Shown one piece after another: positions 12,795-25,315 of a stretch of 64,000 nucleotides of DNA. The translations under genes were made by a program, and so were the position numbers. The notes beneath the pieces were generated by a model. It worked only from the letters and a program-made list of their open reading frames with translations, was not told where the DNA came from and searched no databases. This stretch comes from Fomitopsis serialis (lineage: Eukaryota > Basidiomycota > Agaricomycetes > Polyporales > Fomitopsidaceae), in the NCBI RefSeq assembly GCF_022376445.1, contig NW_025955090.1:1-64000 (forward strand). The letters are read 5' to 3'. Each line of letters opens with the position of its first letter. The stretch's first letter is position 1.

Positions 12795-13186
12795 GTCTTC
12801 TTTTCGCGACGAAAATACAAGGCCCGAACAAGGGACCTTCCAAATCGGGAGGACAATGGTTGTGGGGCCTGCGAATAATCGCCCAGAAAGGCAGTTGAAC
12901 GAGCACGTGCATCGCACGCCTGTGGCCAGCGAGCGCCTAGTGTGGCTTTACCTCCTCCCCTCACCCAGACGACGCGAAAGGCAGCCACTGCGTGTTCCTC
13001 GTGCAATCTGATAAGTTCCGTTACACGAGAACACAATTTATACGAAAATATCCCGCTTTTGGGCAGAATAAGCCGTGAGTTTCACCGGCCTAGGCCGAAT
13101 TCTGCAGCGAACATGAGATACTGACGATTCGAAACTCCGTGGACTGCGTCCTTTTTTGGCAGTTGGCCATCAATCCCAAATCAAAC
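12795..13186 (+). promoter_or_regulatory. Duplicated 5' flank of FunK1 B
   Basis: Near-identical to the block upstream of FunK1 A. It begins around the GACGAAAATACAAGG segment and runs to the ATG at 13187. It probably holds the promoter and leader for this FunK1 subgroup, as inferred from its exclusive position upstream of both genes. Confidence 0.6.
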
Positions 13187-13315
13187 ATGCCTCGCGGACG
13201 CGTAAACATGCCGCCCTCGCACTTTCCCTCGCTCCTCCCACCCTCATCCCGACTACTTCGACTTCGACTTCGACGTCGACATTGACTTCTCCGAGCAGCC
13301 CCAGCACGACACTCC

Positions 13316-16098
13316 ATGTCTGACAAAGCTACACCCCGCCAGAAACGGCCACAGCAGTACCACAGCGATATCGACCAAACCAAACGGACCAACGCAGAGG
13401 AGATGGCTGCCTGGGCGGGAGAGATTCACGACCGGATCAGGGAGTACCCCGAATCCATCAACGAGTACTTGTCTAGCATGGTGCCATCGGATACGCCTGT
13501 CCCTGCATTTCCACGGATGGGTAGACTGTTCAAGGTGATCCCGATTGACACAGTCGAAAAGGACATGTATGAGCCATTGGTCAGTGCACGCAATGTTGCC
13601 ATCGCTAAACAGGTTTGCTGACTTTGTCCGTAGGTGACGGCACTGAGTCGGCTGGTCAGCTCATTTCCGCCCGACGTGCGGCCTCACTTCCACAACTACG
13701 GCCACAAGCCCTTGTATTTTCCCTATAAACCATACGAATCTGAGCAGCACTCGACCAAGCCGGACGTGATCGCGACTATACCGGCCCTGCCCTTCGTGGG
13801 ACCACATGACCAGTGGAGACATGTCGCATTGGTGTTCGAACTCAAGTCGGGGTCAGGTCATGACCCGATGGTGACGCACGAGAAGACACACTGGGAAACG
13901 TTGGTGCAGCTTGCGAAGAGCGCGCGCAACATCTTATTCTCGCAGGGGAGGCTGTTCGCATTCGTCGTCGGCATATACGGGGACCAGGCTCGAATCTACC
14001 GCTTCGACCGCGCGGGAGCAATATGTTCACCCCGATTCGAATACAAGGAGCGTCCAGAGATATTCCACGAGTTCCTGTGGCGACTGCTCCATCCCAGGCT
14101 ATCCGAGTGCAGGCTCGTCGGAGAAGACCCTACGATGACGCCAGGTACTAGGGCGGACCTAGATGAAGTGCACTCTCTGACGAAAGCCCACGATCCCAAA
14201 TGGGCCCACACGGAAAAGACGCAGAAGACGGTGCGGCGGATCATCGTGACGGACAAGCAGGAGAACGAGACGACGTATTTGGCGCACAAGCTGCTCTTCG
14301 TGAATCCGCGGCTGTTCTCACGAGCGACGCTCGTATGGGAGGCGTACAAAGTCGGCGAAGAGGAGGTGAATAGGGGCAGGAGGTACGTCGTGAAGGAGTC
14401 GTGGCGGCAGTTGGGTCGTTTCCGCGAAAGCGACTTCTATGAGGCGCTACGAGATGCCACGGGGGGCGAACCGATCTTCGGTATGGCTTCTTTCATTCAT
14501 GCCGAGGATCTCGGTGATCACGATGAGGACGAGCGGAAACGAGAGGTGGAAGCGCGGCGCCTGAGATCGCAGAGCCGTGCGCCTCCGGGCATGAAGTTAG
14601 TCGGTCACCGGACTATCGCAGGGGCGCACAACGCACCGGGAATGGGGCGGCTGAACGAACGGAGCCTTACACGGGTCGTCTTGGAGACGGTCGGTACGCC
14701 GCTCGCGAAATTCAAGCGTACGAAGCAGTTGGCCATGGCGCTGCGAGACGCCATAGAGGGTAAGCTACGACTGCTGCTCAGGATGTCGCTGACGAGCGAC
14801 TACGACAGGACACCGGCGGGCGTACGAGGCCGGAGTAATCCACCGCGATATCAGTGAAGGGAACGTGATGATCGCTCCAGAGGGTGCCGCCTTCTCAGGC
14901 TTCATCCAGGACCTCGACTACAGTTTCAACTGGAAATGGTTCCTATATAGGCGCGAAATGCAAGTGGATCTCGCCAAGTGGGAGGAGTACTGTGTTCAAC
15001 ACGGTCACGAGCCGCGCAGCCAGAAGGATGCTAACAACGACTCTAAGGAGCGCACTGTAAGTAAGTACCGTCCCGGTTTGATACTTTGACTGAGACGTTC
15101 GCCAGGGCACGGTCTTCTTTATGGCCATCGAAATTCTGCAGGCTGAGATCACCCATGAAGCACGACATGACCTGGAGTCGTTCTATTGGCTCCTTGTCTT
15201 CATCGTGCTCCGGCACACTGCTCATGATCATAAAGACAAGGATGGGGCATTCGGGACCGTGTTCTGCCACTCTGGTTGGGAAGAATGTGCCCTTATCAAG
15301 GAAGGTTGGCTACAGAAGCGGAAGCCTCCTTTAACGGTCCCTGGGAACGAACCGTTGACCTCGTTGCTGGAAGAATTTCGTGTGGCGTGCCGCTCCAACC
15401 TCGGCGATTCAGACTCACATCGCATCACGCATAGTGAAATCCTCGATATCTTCGACAAGGTGCTAGCTGCAGACAATGTCTGGCCAGACAGTGACGCTGC
15501 CCTGCCGTGGAAACTTCACAAGAACGGAGCATACACGGAAACGATGCAGAAGTCCCTTGGTCAGTCGGTGCAGCCGGGCTCTGTGGATCCAATGACGGGT
15601 GCCAAAACCGAATTTCCCCGCCCGCCGCCTGTCACCCAGCCCCGAGGTGCATCCAATCATCCACAGCCAGATGAGGACGATCAGCAAGGCGAAACCGCAG
15701 GCGTCTCAGGCGAGGATGGACCTGGTGGGCTGGACCAACAAGGGGCAGACGCCGCGGCCATACGCGTAGCTGTCGACGAGCCGGCAGATGAAGAGATTGC
15801 GTTCTGGCAGGGTAGACCGGCTTCCGTTCAGCCGGCGGTGCAACCCAAGCCCAGTACCTCTCAACCGCGAGCACGGAAGGAGACTCGACCACAGGTCGGC
15901 AGCAGGGCAAAGAGCGGTCGTCGTGCCGAGTCGCCGCCAGCGGCGAAGCGTCCAGCAACCCGCAAGAGAGCAGCACCGAGTCACAGCATTGCCGAGACGT
16001 GGCCGGCCAGCCATGTTGACGCGGAGGGTGCAAGCTCAGGTCATCGCTACAATCTCCGTTCGTCTAGCCGCCGTAATTGGCTGTGCCGAGCCATCTGA
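13316..16098 (+). CDS. FunK1 fungal protein kinase B
   Basis: Exons 13316-13579, 13634-14759, 14809-15056 and 15106-16098 give an uninterrupted protein of about 876 residues. The N-terminal domain has P131-D132 and E157-L-K159, a PD...E-x-K pattern, followed by ARN, GIYGDQARIYRFDRAGA. The kinase core has a lysine in YVVKESW, HRDISEGN (H475-R476-D477) and QDLDY (about 497-501). Exon 4 opens GTVFFMA and has THEARHDLESFYW. The disordered tail contains GHRYNLRSS. I start at ATG 13316 because an upstream ATG at 13187, matching copy A's start, is out of frame. A frame continuing to 16333 matches the copy A tail, so the tail is probably cut short by a one-base change near 16075. Likely an active kinase; target unknown. 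Confidence 0.85.
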
Positions 16099-16333
16099 CG
16101 CAGTCGACCTTGCGCCGATTGCTGGGCGGCGGACGACCCGTTCGCGTGCGCAGACGACGTCCAAGCAGCGGGACACGGGCTCGAGGGACAGCAGTGTGGG
16201 GAAGCGCGGCCGTGCTAAAGAGGAGCCTGATGGGATCGAAGAAGACCCAGAATCGCAGTCGTCGAAACGGCAGAGGACTCTCAGTCAGCCCCGAGGCAGG
16301 AAGACGGCGAAGAAGCAGGGAAGGAAACCGTGA

Positions 16334-17396
16334 TTGGCTTGAGTTCGCATCTAACCCGCAAGTCGGTGGCTGGGTCCACCGAAGATGAAGACTCGGATTT
16401 GACAGTGTGTAATAGAGTATCGGTTTCTTTAATCATTTCGTTGGTGCTGTGCTCTGGCCAAGTACGGTATTGTCGATGCAAACAACTGTAGTTATGGCTG
16501 ACAGCTGAATCCGCAAGCGTACATAAGTATAGAGGACCAGTTCGTCACTCGGAAGCAACGGGTCGGCTTTGTTTGAGCCTTCTCAATCGTCATTGGTCGT
16601 GAAGTTGAGTGACGCCAAATAGTGGTCGCCGTGGTTCGTTATTCAAGTGATCCGGAACAACTCTTGGGTACTGAGAACCCTCAGCTTACATCTAGACCTT
16701 ATTCTCTGTCATTCGCTTCTACGAGTGTCATACATGTGGTTGGTACTTCGAAACCGTTCGCAGTCTTACTCGGAAAAGATATGGCTTGGAGATGTTTCAA
16801 AATCGAGCCGCAATATGTCCGACCGTATCGCATATAGTAACCCTTCCGGGACTCTGCTTGTACAATCTAATCGCGGTGTCTCGCCCAAGACCCTGCCTCT
16901 GACTGCACGAGCACCTTGAGGCGGTCTATAGTCGGAGAACGGCAGAGCCGAATCTGTCTGTAGTGCCCGCCCGACTACGTACGATCTATGAAACACATCA
17001 TTTGTCTCCTGGAGTCCCTTGCTGACACCAGTGGCCAGGATGATTTACATCACTGTACTCTATGGAAGACGGTGAACAAAGCCTGTCACAAGTCGCGAAG
17101 CGTCCGAGAAAGGACTCAAGTTCAGACCAATCTCGCAGCCCTCGCCGTGATTCGTCGCCGCGGCGAAAGGGAGGGGAAAATGAAGGTAAAGTCGACTCGG
17201 AGGCGTGATAGAAAAAATGCTTTTTGAGTATCCAGCGATGGTAACGAGTCGTCTAGTGGTGTTACATGCACAACTACAATGTTAACACTGCACCTGAAAA
17301 TAGTCCTGACTGAGACCCTGGTCTAAGTGCATGTACTAACAATGGGGCAACCATCTGCGTTGAATAGTAGTAAACCAGCATCACAGCCGACCAATC
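16334..17396. other. Intergenic, nothing recognised
   Basis: Lies between FunK1 B and the outer end of the left inverted-repeat arm. Short open frames only; no splice-supported coding structure was seen. Confidence 0.4.
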
Positions 17397-17730
17397 TATG
17401 AAACTTCACCGCCAGTGACCTCGCGATTTGGACTGTAGTTACTAGTACATCACGAGTGCTACGGTAATCCTCAGCTACCTAACGTCTTCAGACTCAGCGA
17501 GAGATCGAGATGTATCACACAATCGCAGTCAATGATACAGTGATAGCAAACGATCCATCCTAGTTTACCAGTCCATGCAATAGCAAAGCACAACGTCTAC
17601 CTCCACATCTACCGCGAGCGGATATTTGAGTGACGGATACTGAGCAATCGTGAAAAACGGCCCGTGGACCAGCGCAATCAAACGTACGCATGAAGGGTCA
17701 TGCATCGTCGCCGAGACAACCAGTGTCCCT

Positions 17731-20700
17731 TCATCGCCGCGTGGAACGTCTCCTTCTGGCCGGAGCAGAACGGCCTTGGACGTGGTCGCTGGCTGTCCTC
17801 GTCCGCTTCGATCGATCGGGCTCGACTTCGGACGTGTCGCGACGTTCGAAAGATCGCTTGCCAGCGCGACTGCCGCTCGCTGCGCGCGCTCCACTTCCGC
17901 CTGCTTGCGCCGCCGCTTGTTGTCGCGTCCGTGAACCTGCCTGGTGAGATTGGCCACTAGGCCCGGCTTGAGGAGGAGGCACCGATTGCCCACTCCGCTG
18001 ACCCGATGACTGAATCCTGCTGCTATTGACATCGCTCTTCAGACGCTCCGAGCCCTCGGGACGCGGAACTTTATCGTCGTCGTTGGGTAGGACGAACGGT
18101 CTCGCCCTATCGTCCGATGGCCATTCCTTCTTGAGCGCGTCGTTGAAGATATCCAGAACCTTCTCGTACGTCAGCGGCTCCGTCTCGATGAAAGGGCTCA
18201 TAGTGCGAAGGCACAGCACGCGGAAGTCCTCGAGAAGGGTGGTCAGCGGCATGTTACCGATGACAACAAGCCGCGGACCGATGTGTGGGTCGAGCGAATT
18301 GAGCCATGAGTTCTTCTTACTGATGCAGGTGTCGTCATCATCCCCGTCAAAGACTGCTTCACACGCCCTGGCACCTTTAGGGTGATTGTGCCTGGTATGC
18401 CGCAGGACGATCCAAAGGAGAAGCCAGTAGAACGACTCCAGGTCGTGACGAGCTTCGTGAACGATTCCGCCTCGGATGATCCTCAGGGCCATGAAAAACA
18501 AGGTACCCTGCGTGAACAGAATAAACATATCATACTCTGCTATTCAGACTAGAGTACGCACCGTTCGTTGTTTACACCGCAATTTCAACTCTTCCGTGCT
18601 CAGAGACGTACCAGGCTCTTGCCGTGGCACACTGTTGTGCTTGGTCAAATCCACACCCCTAGGGACGTCCTCTTCTTCATCATCTCCAAACCATCACCTA
18701 CAACTCCGTCGTCAGTTCTTCGACTGATCCTTCTCTGACGTCGCTGGTAGTCGACTCTTCTCCAACCTCCTGAGATTCGTCGTCATAGCCTTCCTCTTCT
18801 ACAAGTTCGCCATCGTAGTATTCCTCGTCCTCCTCAGCAGGTGCAAACTCGCCCTCGTAATCCCCTTCCTCTTCCTCTTCCTCTTCCTCTTCATACAGAT
18901 ACCATTCTGGATCCAGACCCGGCTGCACCTCCATAGCGGCCTTATTGGCGTCTTTGAGCGCCTCTAATATCTTCGCACTTTCGGTTTGCACGAAAGCATC
19001 CCAGTCCTCGAGCTTCGTGCCATGCTGAGAAAATCAAGGAGCTTCTTCCAGTTCAGACCGTAGTCGAAATCTTGAATGTACCCCTTGAACGTATCGTTGG
19101 GGTTGCGCGATATCATGACGTTGCCTTCGCTAACGTCACGATGCATGATGCCGGCCTCGTAAGCTGCACGGTGTCCTGGTAACAGAGAATAAGTCAGGCG
19201 TATCAGAGCACTCGGTACGGATTCCATACCGATAATTGCGTCGCGCAAAGCTTCCACCAGCTCCTTCGTCGAGTTGAAGCGAGACAGAGGTATACCAACC
19301 GTCCCCAGCACCAAGCGCACATGACTTCGTTCATTGTGGGCATGCGCCGTACCTTTGACGGAGTGTCGTGCAGTGACTGTGAGATGGCCGACGTCCCGGC
19401 CGCCAGGCTCGCCGCGTTGCAAAGACAGGATCTCCTTCGTACCGAGATCTTCGCCAGACACGAATACCGCAATGCCAGGGACATCTGCGCCGCCGCGGAA
19501 AATCTCCCTGTAGTTGTCTGTCTCGAGTGGTCGGACCATCTGCCGCCACGAGTCCTTGATGACGACGGGCGTCTTCACAGGCTTGTTGTCTCCGTCGACT
19601 TCGATAGCCTCCCACACCGTCGTCGCCCGCGAGAACAGATGCGGATTGATGAAGAGCAGGTCGTAACAAGATACCTCGTCCCTTCCGCTTCCCCTCCGAG
19701 CTCCCGACAGTGATATAGCGATATATCTTCGACGCCTCGGGTGTGTTCTTCGCCTTCACCCCTGCGTCACGCAGCTTCTTGACGACCTCCGCACGCTGTC
19801 CCGCATGGACGAGCTGCACAGTAGGGTCATCGCCCACGACGCGACAGCCAGAGTGTGGCGTGGATGGGTGAATCGCCACAGAAATTCGTGGAGGAGTCGG
19901 CTGCCGTCAAGGGTCGTGTAGTCAAATGCGTCCGAGCAGACGGCGCCGGCGTGGTCGAAGCGAAAGATCCGAGCGAGCGGTCCATAGACACCGATAACGA
20001 AGACGAACAGTCGGCTCTGCGACACGAGCAGGTTACGCGCACTCTTCGACAGCTGGACCAGTGTAGCTTCGTGGGCATCTGAGTACGACTTCATCGGATC
20101 ATCGCTCACGGCGAGCTTCACCTCCACGACGAACGAGATGTTCCTCCAGTAATCGGCATGTCGGCCAATCGACTCCTCGCCGGGAAACGAGGCGATCACA
20201 TCCGGCCGAGTGACGTGGTGCTCCGATGCGCACAGCTTGTAGGGGAATACGATGCGGTCGTGGTTGTGGTTGACGAATACAGGTTTCTTGGTGCGATCGA
20301 AGCGCCTCACTAATGAAGTGAATCCGTCACACTGGAGCAGGGTGAGCAACGCGGAATTGACCCGGAGTGGCGTGCTCACCAAGGGACCGTACATCTCGCT
20401 CTCTAACCTGGCATTCTTCGGCATCTGGAAGGCCGCTTTGGTCACAGACTTAAGAGGCTTTTCTCCGGGCACAAAGTGCTCGAGGAACTCTGCTACAGGA
20501 TTCGTGATGAGCACGATTTTGCCTGCGATTTCGCTCTTCCATGCAAGCTGATTCTTGCGACTGCCTTGCTGGGTATCGTGCTTGGTGACAGGTCGATGGT
20601 TCCGTACACCCGCCTTGCGGGGGGAGACGTAGTGCGCCATGTCGGAGGAAGAGGACGAGGGCTGCGGATGATGCCAGCGGAGGTTGATATGATCGCTACA

Positions 20701-20762
20701 GCGGGAGCCACACGAGGGCCGTGCGAGCGCGACATCCGCGACCGTTTAGACTGGTAAGGCAT
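17731..20762 (-). pseudogene. FunK1 fungal protein kinase C, frame-disrupted
   Basis: Close paralogue of intact FunK1 H and inverted-repeat partner of F, starting at the ATG at 20760-20762. The N-terminal domain has TRPDVIA and VVEVKL, then SRLFVFVIGVYG. The kinase core has VVIKDSW, MHRDVSEGN and QDFDYG. Exon 4 has GTLFFMA and HEARHDLESFYW, and the tail has DTSEVEPDRSKRTRT. A long Glu tract (GAA/GAG repeats around 18855-18893) sits in the acidic insert before the last intron. Compared with H, one-base losses disrupt the frame near 20720, 19865, 19665 and 19020. Whether these are mutations or assembly errors cannot be told from sequence alone. Divergent from D, with about 850 bases between starts. 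Confidence 0.8.
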
Positions 20763-21300
20763 GTCGGAGATCCAAGCCAATGGCCGTGGTCGTGATCCAG
20801 AAAGGAAATTTTGCGGAAGTACCCTAGAAGTATATCTGATGGGCCGCTCGTGAGTCAGTCTGTGGTTCTCGCCCAAATGGGAGTTGATATGGCTTACCGT
20901 CCGAAAACGAACACTGCTCTGACTCGATTCTTTGTTTGAAGAGCTACTGGGCACCCGCAGTGTATGGGCAGCAACTATCTACGGTGACTACGCGTGAATC
21001 GCGTCGTAGGACACGCTATGGGCACACAACGACGACGAGGAGAGGACGACGGGACCGCGCCACAACCGCGCTCGTGGATCAGGCGGAGTTCGAACTGCCA
21101 AATCGGGCGGCTGATGCCGATCCATCACATCCATTGTTCGTCTCTTTTGGACAGGCCTTGCTTTCACAGCCGAGCCGTCTCGTTGCCCAGATATTTGGCA
21201 AATTTACCGTGTGGCGAATTCCTGCAGCGAGTTACGAATATTTATTGGAATGTAGCCTTGCGACCTGCCTGGGCTCGTTAGGGTCGATTAACTATTGCGG
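20763..21300 (-). promoter_or_regulatory. Conserved 5' flank of FunK1 C
   Basis: About 540 bases upstream of C are conserved upstream of F (33620-34163), G (37820-38412) and, in part, H (51925-52290). Because the block is shared by copies lying outside the inverted repeat, it is a family 5' region, probably promoter and leader. No conserved protein is evident in it. Confidence 0.6.
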
Positions 21301-21610
21301 CGTTGCATAGCGCTCTGCCTGCTGTCCGCATTGGGCATCCCCTTTCATCTGTGTTCTGCGGAATAGAGACAGCTCGGGTCTGTGCGGACGTCGCACTGGC
21401 CCATATCGAGCAGAAGATCTATTGCGTATCGATTGACCACGCGCGGCGATGCACGCTCCGTGGACTACTGTGGCTTTGTTACCCACGCACCCGTTTGGTA
21501 CAGGGTGTGATCGCCCCCGCGCTTTCGCGCCACTGCATCTCACTCGCTGTTTTGTCCTGCATATCCCGTCTCACTAGCATCTACGCCTCTGGATACAGTA
21601 TCATGTCGAG

Positions 21611-24002
21611 ATGCACAACTCGCAGAAGATCGCCATGAACAGTCCCAGGTTTCTTGAGATATGGCCGAGCCAGTTCTGTGGCAAGTTCGCCGTGGTCGGT
21701 GCCGACGCAGAGAGCTTTCTCGACCATTGTGTCCCCAGAGCAAAGCGTCCGACGCCTGCGTGTCCGCGCCCAAGGGGAGGTGTCTTCAGAGTCCCGGACC
21801 AGAACTGCGACAGATATCTGCATGCATTGACAAACGCAATAGTAAGTGAGATGTCGTGCAAAATGCGACGCGCAGCTGACCGGGATAAAGACCAACGGAT
21901 TAGACACTCTCGTCTGCTCTTTTCCGCGCGAGCAGCGCATCGTCTTCAACAGCAACCGCCGTCAGGCCATGCCCCTGGACCTAGGGGCGTGCAGTCCGAC
22001 TGACAAATGCATCGGCGAACCGAGCATCATCGCGTGCCTTCCGTGCTATCCCATTCTCCCCGTCACCACAGGAGCCACCTGGTGGGATATTTCCATCGTC
22101 GTCGACGTCGACGCCGCGGCCACAGACGACCCAATCACCGAGTTCCGCGGAAGCCACATCCCCACGCTCACCCGCATCGAGCGCAGCGTGAACTGCATCA
22201 TGGTCGCTCAGGGCCGCCTGTTCGCCTTCGCGGTGGGCGTATACGGCCACACCGCCCGCATCTACAGGTTCGACCGCGCTGGCATCATGGTGTCTCCGGC
22301 CTTCGAGTACGCGAAGCAGCCCGACATCCTCCACGAGTTCCTCTGGCGATTCCTCAATCCGACCCAAGGCGGCAGCAGCGTCATTGGCAGCGACCCCACC
22401 ATACGGGCGCCCACCGACGCCGAGTACAAATGGGCCACACTGCTGGCACGCCAACACGAGGACGACGCACAACAAGGGCGCCAGATCATCGAGCAGCAGC
22501 ACGCATGCAGGCTGTTCTCCGTCACCGGCCGACAGGGCCACGCGTCGCAGTACCTGGGATACAGGGTGGTCTCCACATTCATCGGCCACGCGTTCTCGCG
22601 GGGGTCACAGTGTGGAAGGCCCTCGACATGAGCACGGGCGACCGCGTCGTCGTCAAGGACCTGTGGCGCCCGATGTCGCGACCGTCGGAGATACGCTTCT
22701 ACGAAGACATCCAAGCGTACTCCGAGTGGTGCTGGAAGAGAAGAGGCGTGCGACGACGCCGACGTCCAGCCCAACCCGGACTGGCCCAATTCCACTGCGG
22801 AGAGGACTTGGGCGGCGTCGAGCAGCGCAACCGACTGCCCGGGGCCAGAGCGACGCAGACAGGTATCGCGGTCTTGTCGTCGCTCCATCACCAGTCGCTG
22901 GGACCTGCCACCGGCCACCAGACTGTCTCTGCTCGACTGCTGGGGAAGGACGACTGGCGGGAGCACGAGAAGAGCCACGAACGATTCGTTGTCGAGTCGG
23001 TCGGGACACCCTTGGCCAAGTTTGGGCCAACCAAAGAGCTCGTCGAGGCCATCCGCGACGCCTTGCTTGGTACGTGTCTTCGTCCGATCTCGCCCGCACC
23101 GCCTGCTAACTCCACCGGCCATCCCAGGCCACAAGCGTGCATTCGATGCCGGCGTGCTCCATTGCGACGTGAGCGAGGGAAACGTTCTCCTCTGCCGACA
23201 CCCGTCTGCTGGCTTCAAGGGATTCCTACACGACCTCGACATAGGCTTCGAGTGGAAACAGTTCCTGGGGTCCCACGGGTGGACAGCCGACGTGGAGAGC
23301 TATGAACAATTCGTGGCGTCGGGCGAAGGTATAGCGCAACCAAAAACGTCCCGCGCAGGCAACCCTCCGACGGGAAAGCAGCAGCCGCATTGCGCGCGCC
23401 GAATGGTCAGTCCGTTGACGAGGTGACTCACGGTCTAGACCAACTCATTCTTGCCCACAGGGAACATTCGTATTCTGCTCCGTGAATCGCCTCCGCGAGA
23501 AGGCGCTGGGAGCCCCACCGCGACCGGCGCCAGAGCTGTCGGACGACCTCGAATCCTTCTACTGGCTCCTGGTCTGGATGATCCTCCGCAGAGGGGGCTA
23601 CATCCTCAGGAAGGACATCGGGCCCTTCCAGTTGTCGACCCTCTTTCCCGCACACCCCAGGTACACTGCCGCGTTGAACGCCAAAATGGCGTGGCTACAG
23701 AAGAACAGCATCAGGGTGCCGAACGACCGCCCTTTGAGCACGCTGCTGAACGAGTTCCGGATCCTGTGCATCCGCAACGTCGTCAGCTGGAGTTCCGATG
23801 ACCATCCAAGAGTGCCGCTGACCCACGAAGCTGTGTTGGCATCTTCAATAAAGCGCTCGATGCAAAGAATTGGCCTGAGGCCCCCCTGGGCTTTGGTGGG
23901 CGAGGGGCTGGGAACGGGGCAGGAGACGTCGGAGCGGCGCCACAAAATGAGGACGGCTCTGGACCGGTGGCAAAAGAGGAACCACAAGGGCCATCCGTGT
24001 AG
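21611..24002 (+). pseudogene. FunK1-like kinase D with HCD catalytic loop, frame-disrupted
   Basis: A divergent FunK1 branch. Exons are about 21611-21841, 21891-23069, 23128-23405 and from 23461. The N-terminal domain keeps GRLFAFAVGVYGHTARIYRFDRAG, but the PD/E-x-K positions read EPSIIA and VVDVDA. The core has VVVKDLW, then LHCDVSEGN with Cys where FunK1 and most kinases have Arg, and HDLDIGFEW. Exon 4 has GTFVFCSVN and DDLESFYWLLVW. Against partner E, one-base losses occur near 21612, 22601 and 23845, and three small losses around 22730-22785 cancel out. Function is unknown; the loss of the HRD Arg suggests altered regulation or weak activity. Confidence 0.75.
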
Positions 24003-24388
24003 AGTAGCAGCTCGGGACGTGTCTGCGGTGCGATTCAAAATAAGCTTACTGGACTTCGAACGCGCCTTCGGCCTCAAATTCACCCCGCCATTGGCTTTGA
24101 CAATGTAACCGTACTGTGTAATGATTCTTCATGTACCCGAGGCGTAACCTACCTATACCAGCCGGGATGGAGACTAATCGCGGTGGGTGTGTCGCAGACA
24201 GGCTGCGGCATAGAGCGGTCAACCAACTTGTGCGACTCGACTGCGGTAGACAACGGTACGCACGGGACGTAGACATATCCACTTACACCTCAAGTTGGAG
24301 TGCATACGGAACAGTGGAGGCCGTACAACGGCTCGTCCAGGACCATAGCTTCAGACCAATTACCGTAGAACCTCAGGAGGCAGCCCAT
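24003..24388. other. Convergent 3' region between FunK1 D and VMA12-like gene
   Basis: Shared 3' flanks of D and the VMA12-like gene; also present in the right arm at 30541-30918. No gene is seen. Confidence 0.5.
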
Positions 24389-25189
24389 TTACGAATCTGC
24401 CGGTCTTCCTACCCCACTCCGCTCGCGCAGATAGGCTGACCCGCGCCCAGCGACAGCGGTGCTCATGGGCGCCTCTTCACGGGAGACACCATCCGAGTGA
24501 ACGGTTGGCTCCTCCTCGGCTTTCTTCGACTCTGGAGCAACAATCCGCGGGGATCGCACTTGTGTGCGCGGTCGCTGAGACGACCTCGAGTCCCATATGA
24601 GGTAGAGAACGGCTTCGGATGCCGCCACCACCAGGGCAACCGCCAACGACAGGAGCACCTTCTACTCCTCACGTTGGTCTCAGTGTGTACAGCGCGGTTA
24701 AACATGCAGTAAGTACGTACCCACTCGTCTTTCCAGGCCAGTCTCCCAGCGGCCCACCACGTCGCTGCGCCCGAGCCTCCGATACTGAGCAGAGCGTTGA
24801 ACACGTTCGTCACCGCCCGGCGGTCACTGTACGCTTTCCGCCCCTCCGCATCATCGCCACGAGCTACGTGCGCGGGGAATCTGCGTTCGGGGGAGGTCCG
24901 CGTTCCAGCGAGCAGAGCGATCATCGAGTAGTTTGCAGGCCGCAGAGGCGGGTCGTGAGCAGCAAGCGATTCCTCTCCGTTTGGTGATCGTGCCCAAGCA
25001 GATATGGTGCCCAGTAGTGAATAAGATATTGTGTTTGGCGGAGGACCTTCGGAGGGAAAGACCACGGGTGTCAACTGTGAGGCTAGCTCGGGAGGCAGGA
25101 TGAGGAGCAGAGGCCGCAGAGTCTCACAAGATGTGGTTCCAGTGAGATATTGAGATCCCTGTCCGTGGGGATGTGGTCGTTACAGACAT
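24389..25189 (-). CDS. VMA12-like V-ATPase assembly factor, left-arm copy
   Basis: Resembles ER-resident Vma12/TMEM199 factors that assist assembly of the V-ATPase V0 sector. Two exons are visible, 24721-25189 and 24389-24661 (intron donor GTACGTAC, acceptor TAG). The conserved part is RKAYSDRRAVTNVFNALLS followed by a hydrophobic segment, then after the intron a second membrane segment (VLLSLAVALVVAASEAVLYL) and a charged tail. Before that lies LRPLLLILPPELASQL. The start codon (25187-25189) is at the edge of the repeat arm, and the first ~30 codons need one or two one-base corrections to stay in frame. The neighbour across a short divergent promoter is the ataxin-10-like gene. Family assignment is from the two-helix layout, moderate confidence. 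Confidence 0.65.
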
Positions 25190-25315
25190 GTTGATCTGCA
25201 GGCGCGAGATCTGAAGGATTGCCAATTTCCGAATTCCAAGGGTGAACGACACACTGCCGGTTGCCAGCACCGTGATGGTGGCGGTGGCACAAGATCGCAA
25301 TCTCGATCGAGATAC

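Larger units (their letters stand above)
17397..25190 (+). repeat. Left arm of a ~7.7 kb inverted repeat
   Basis: This segment matches the reverse complement of 29754-37475 almost along its whole length, with scattered substitutions and many one-base length differences. It contains FunK1 C (minus), FunK1 D (plus) and a VMA12-like gene (minus). The outer end is near 17397, where a CTATGAAACTTCAC segment is the last shared sequence. The inner end is at the VMA12-like start codon. The 4.6 kb between the arms is single copy. Confidence 0.9.

Noticed and set aside
12492..12878. 128-codon frame upstream of FunK1 B
   Set aside because: No recognisable features; its end overlaps the duplicated 5' flank in a frame not shared with the A copy.
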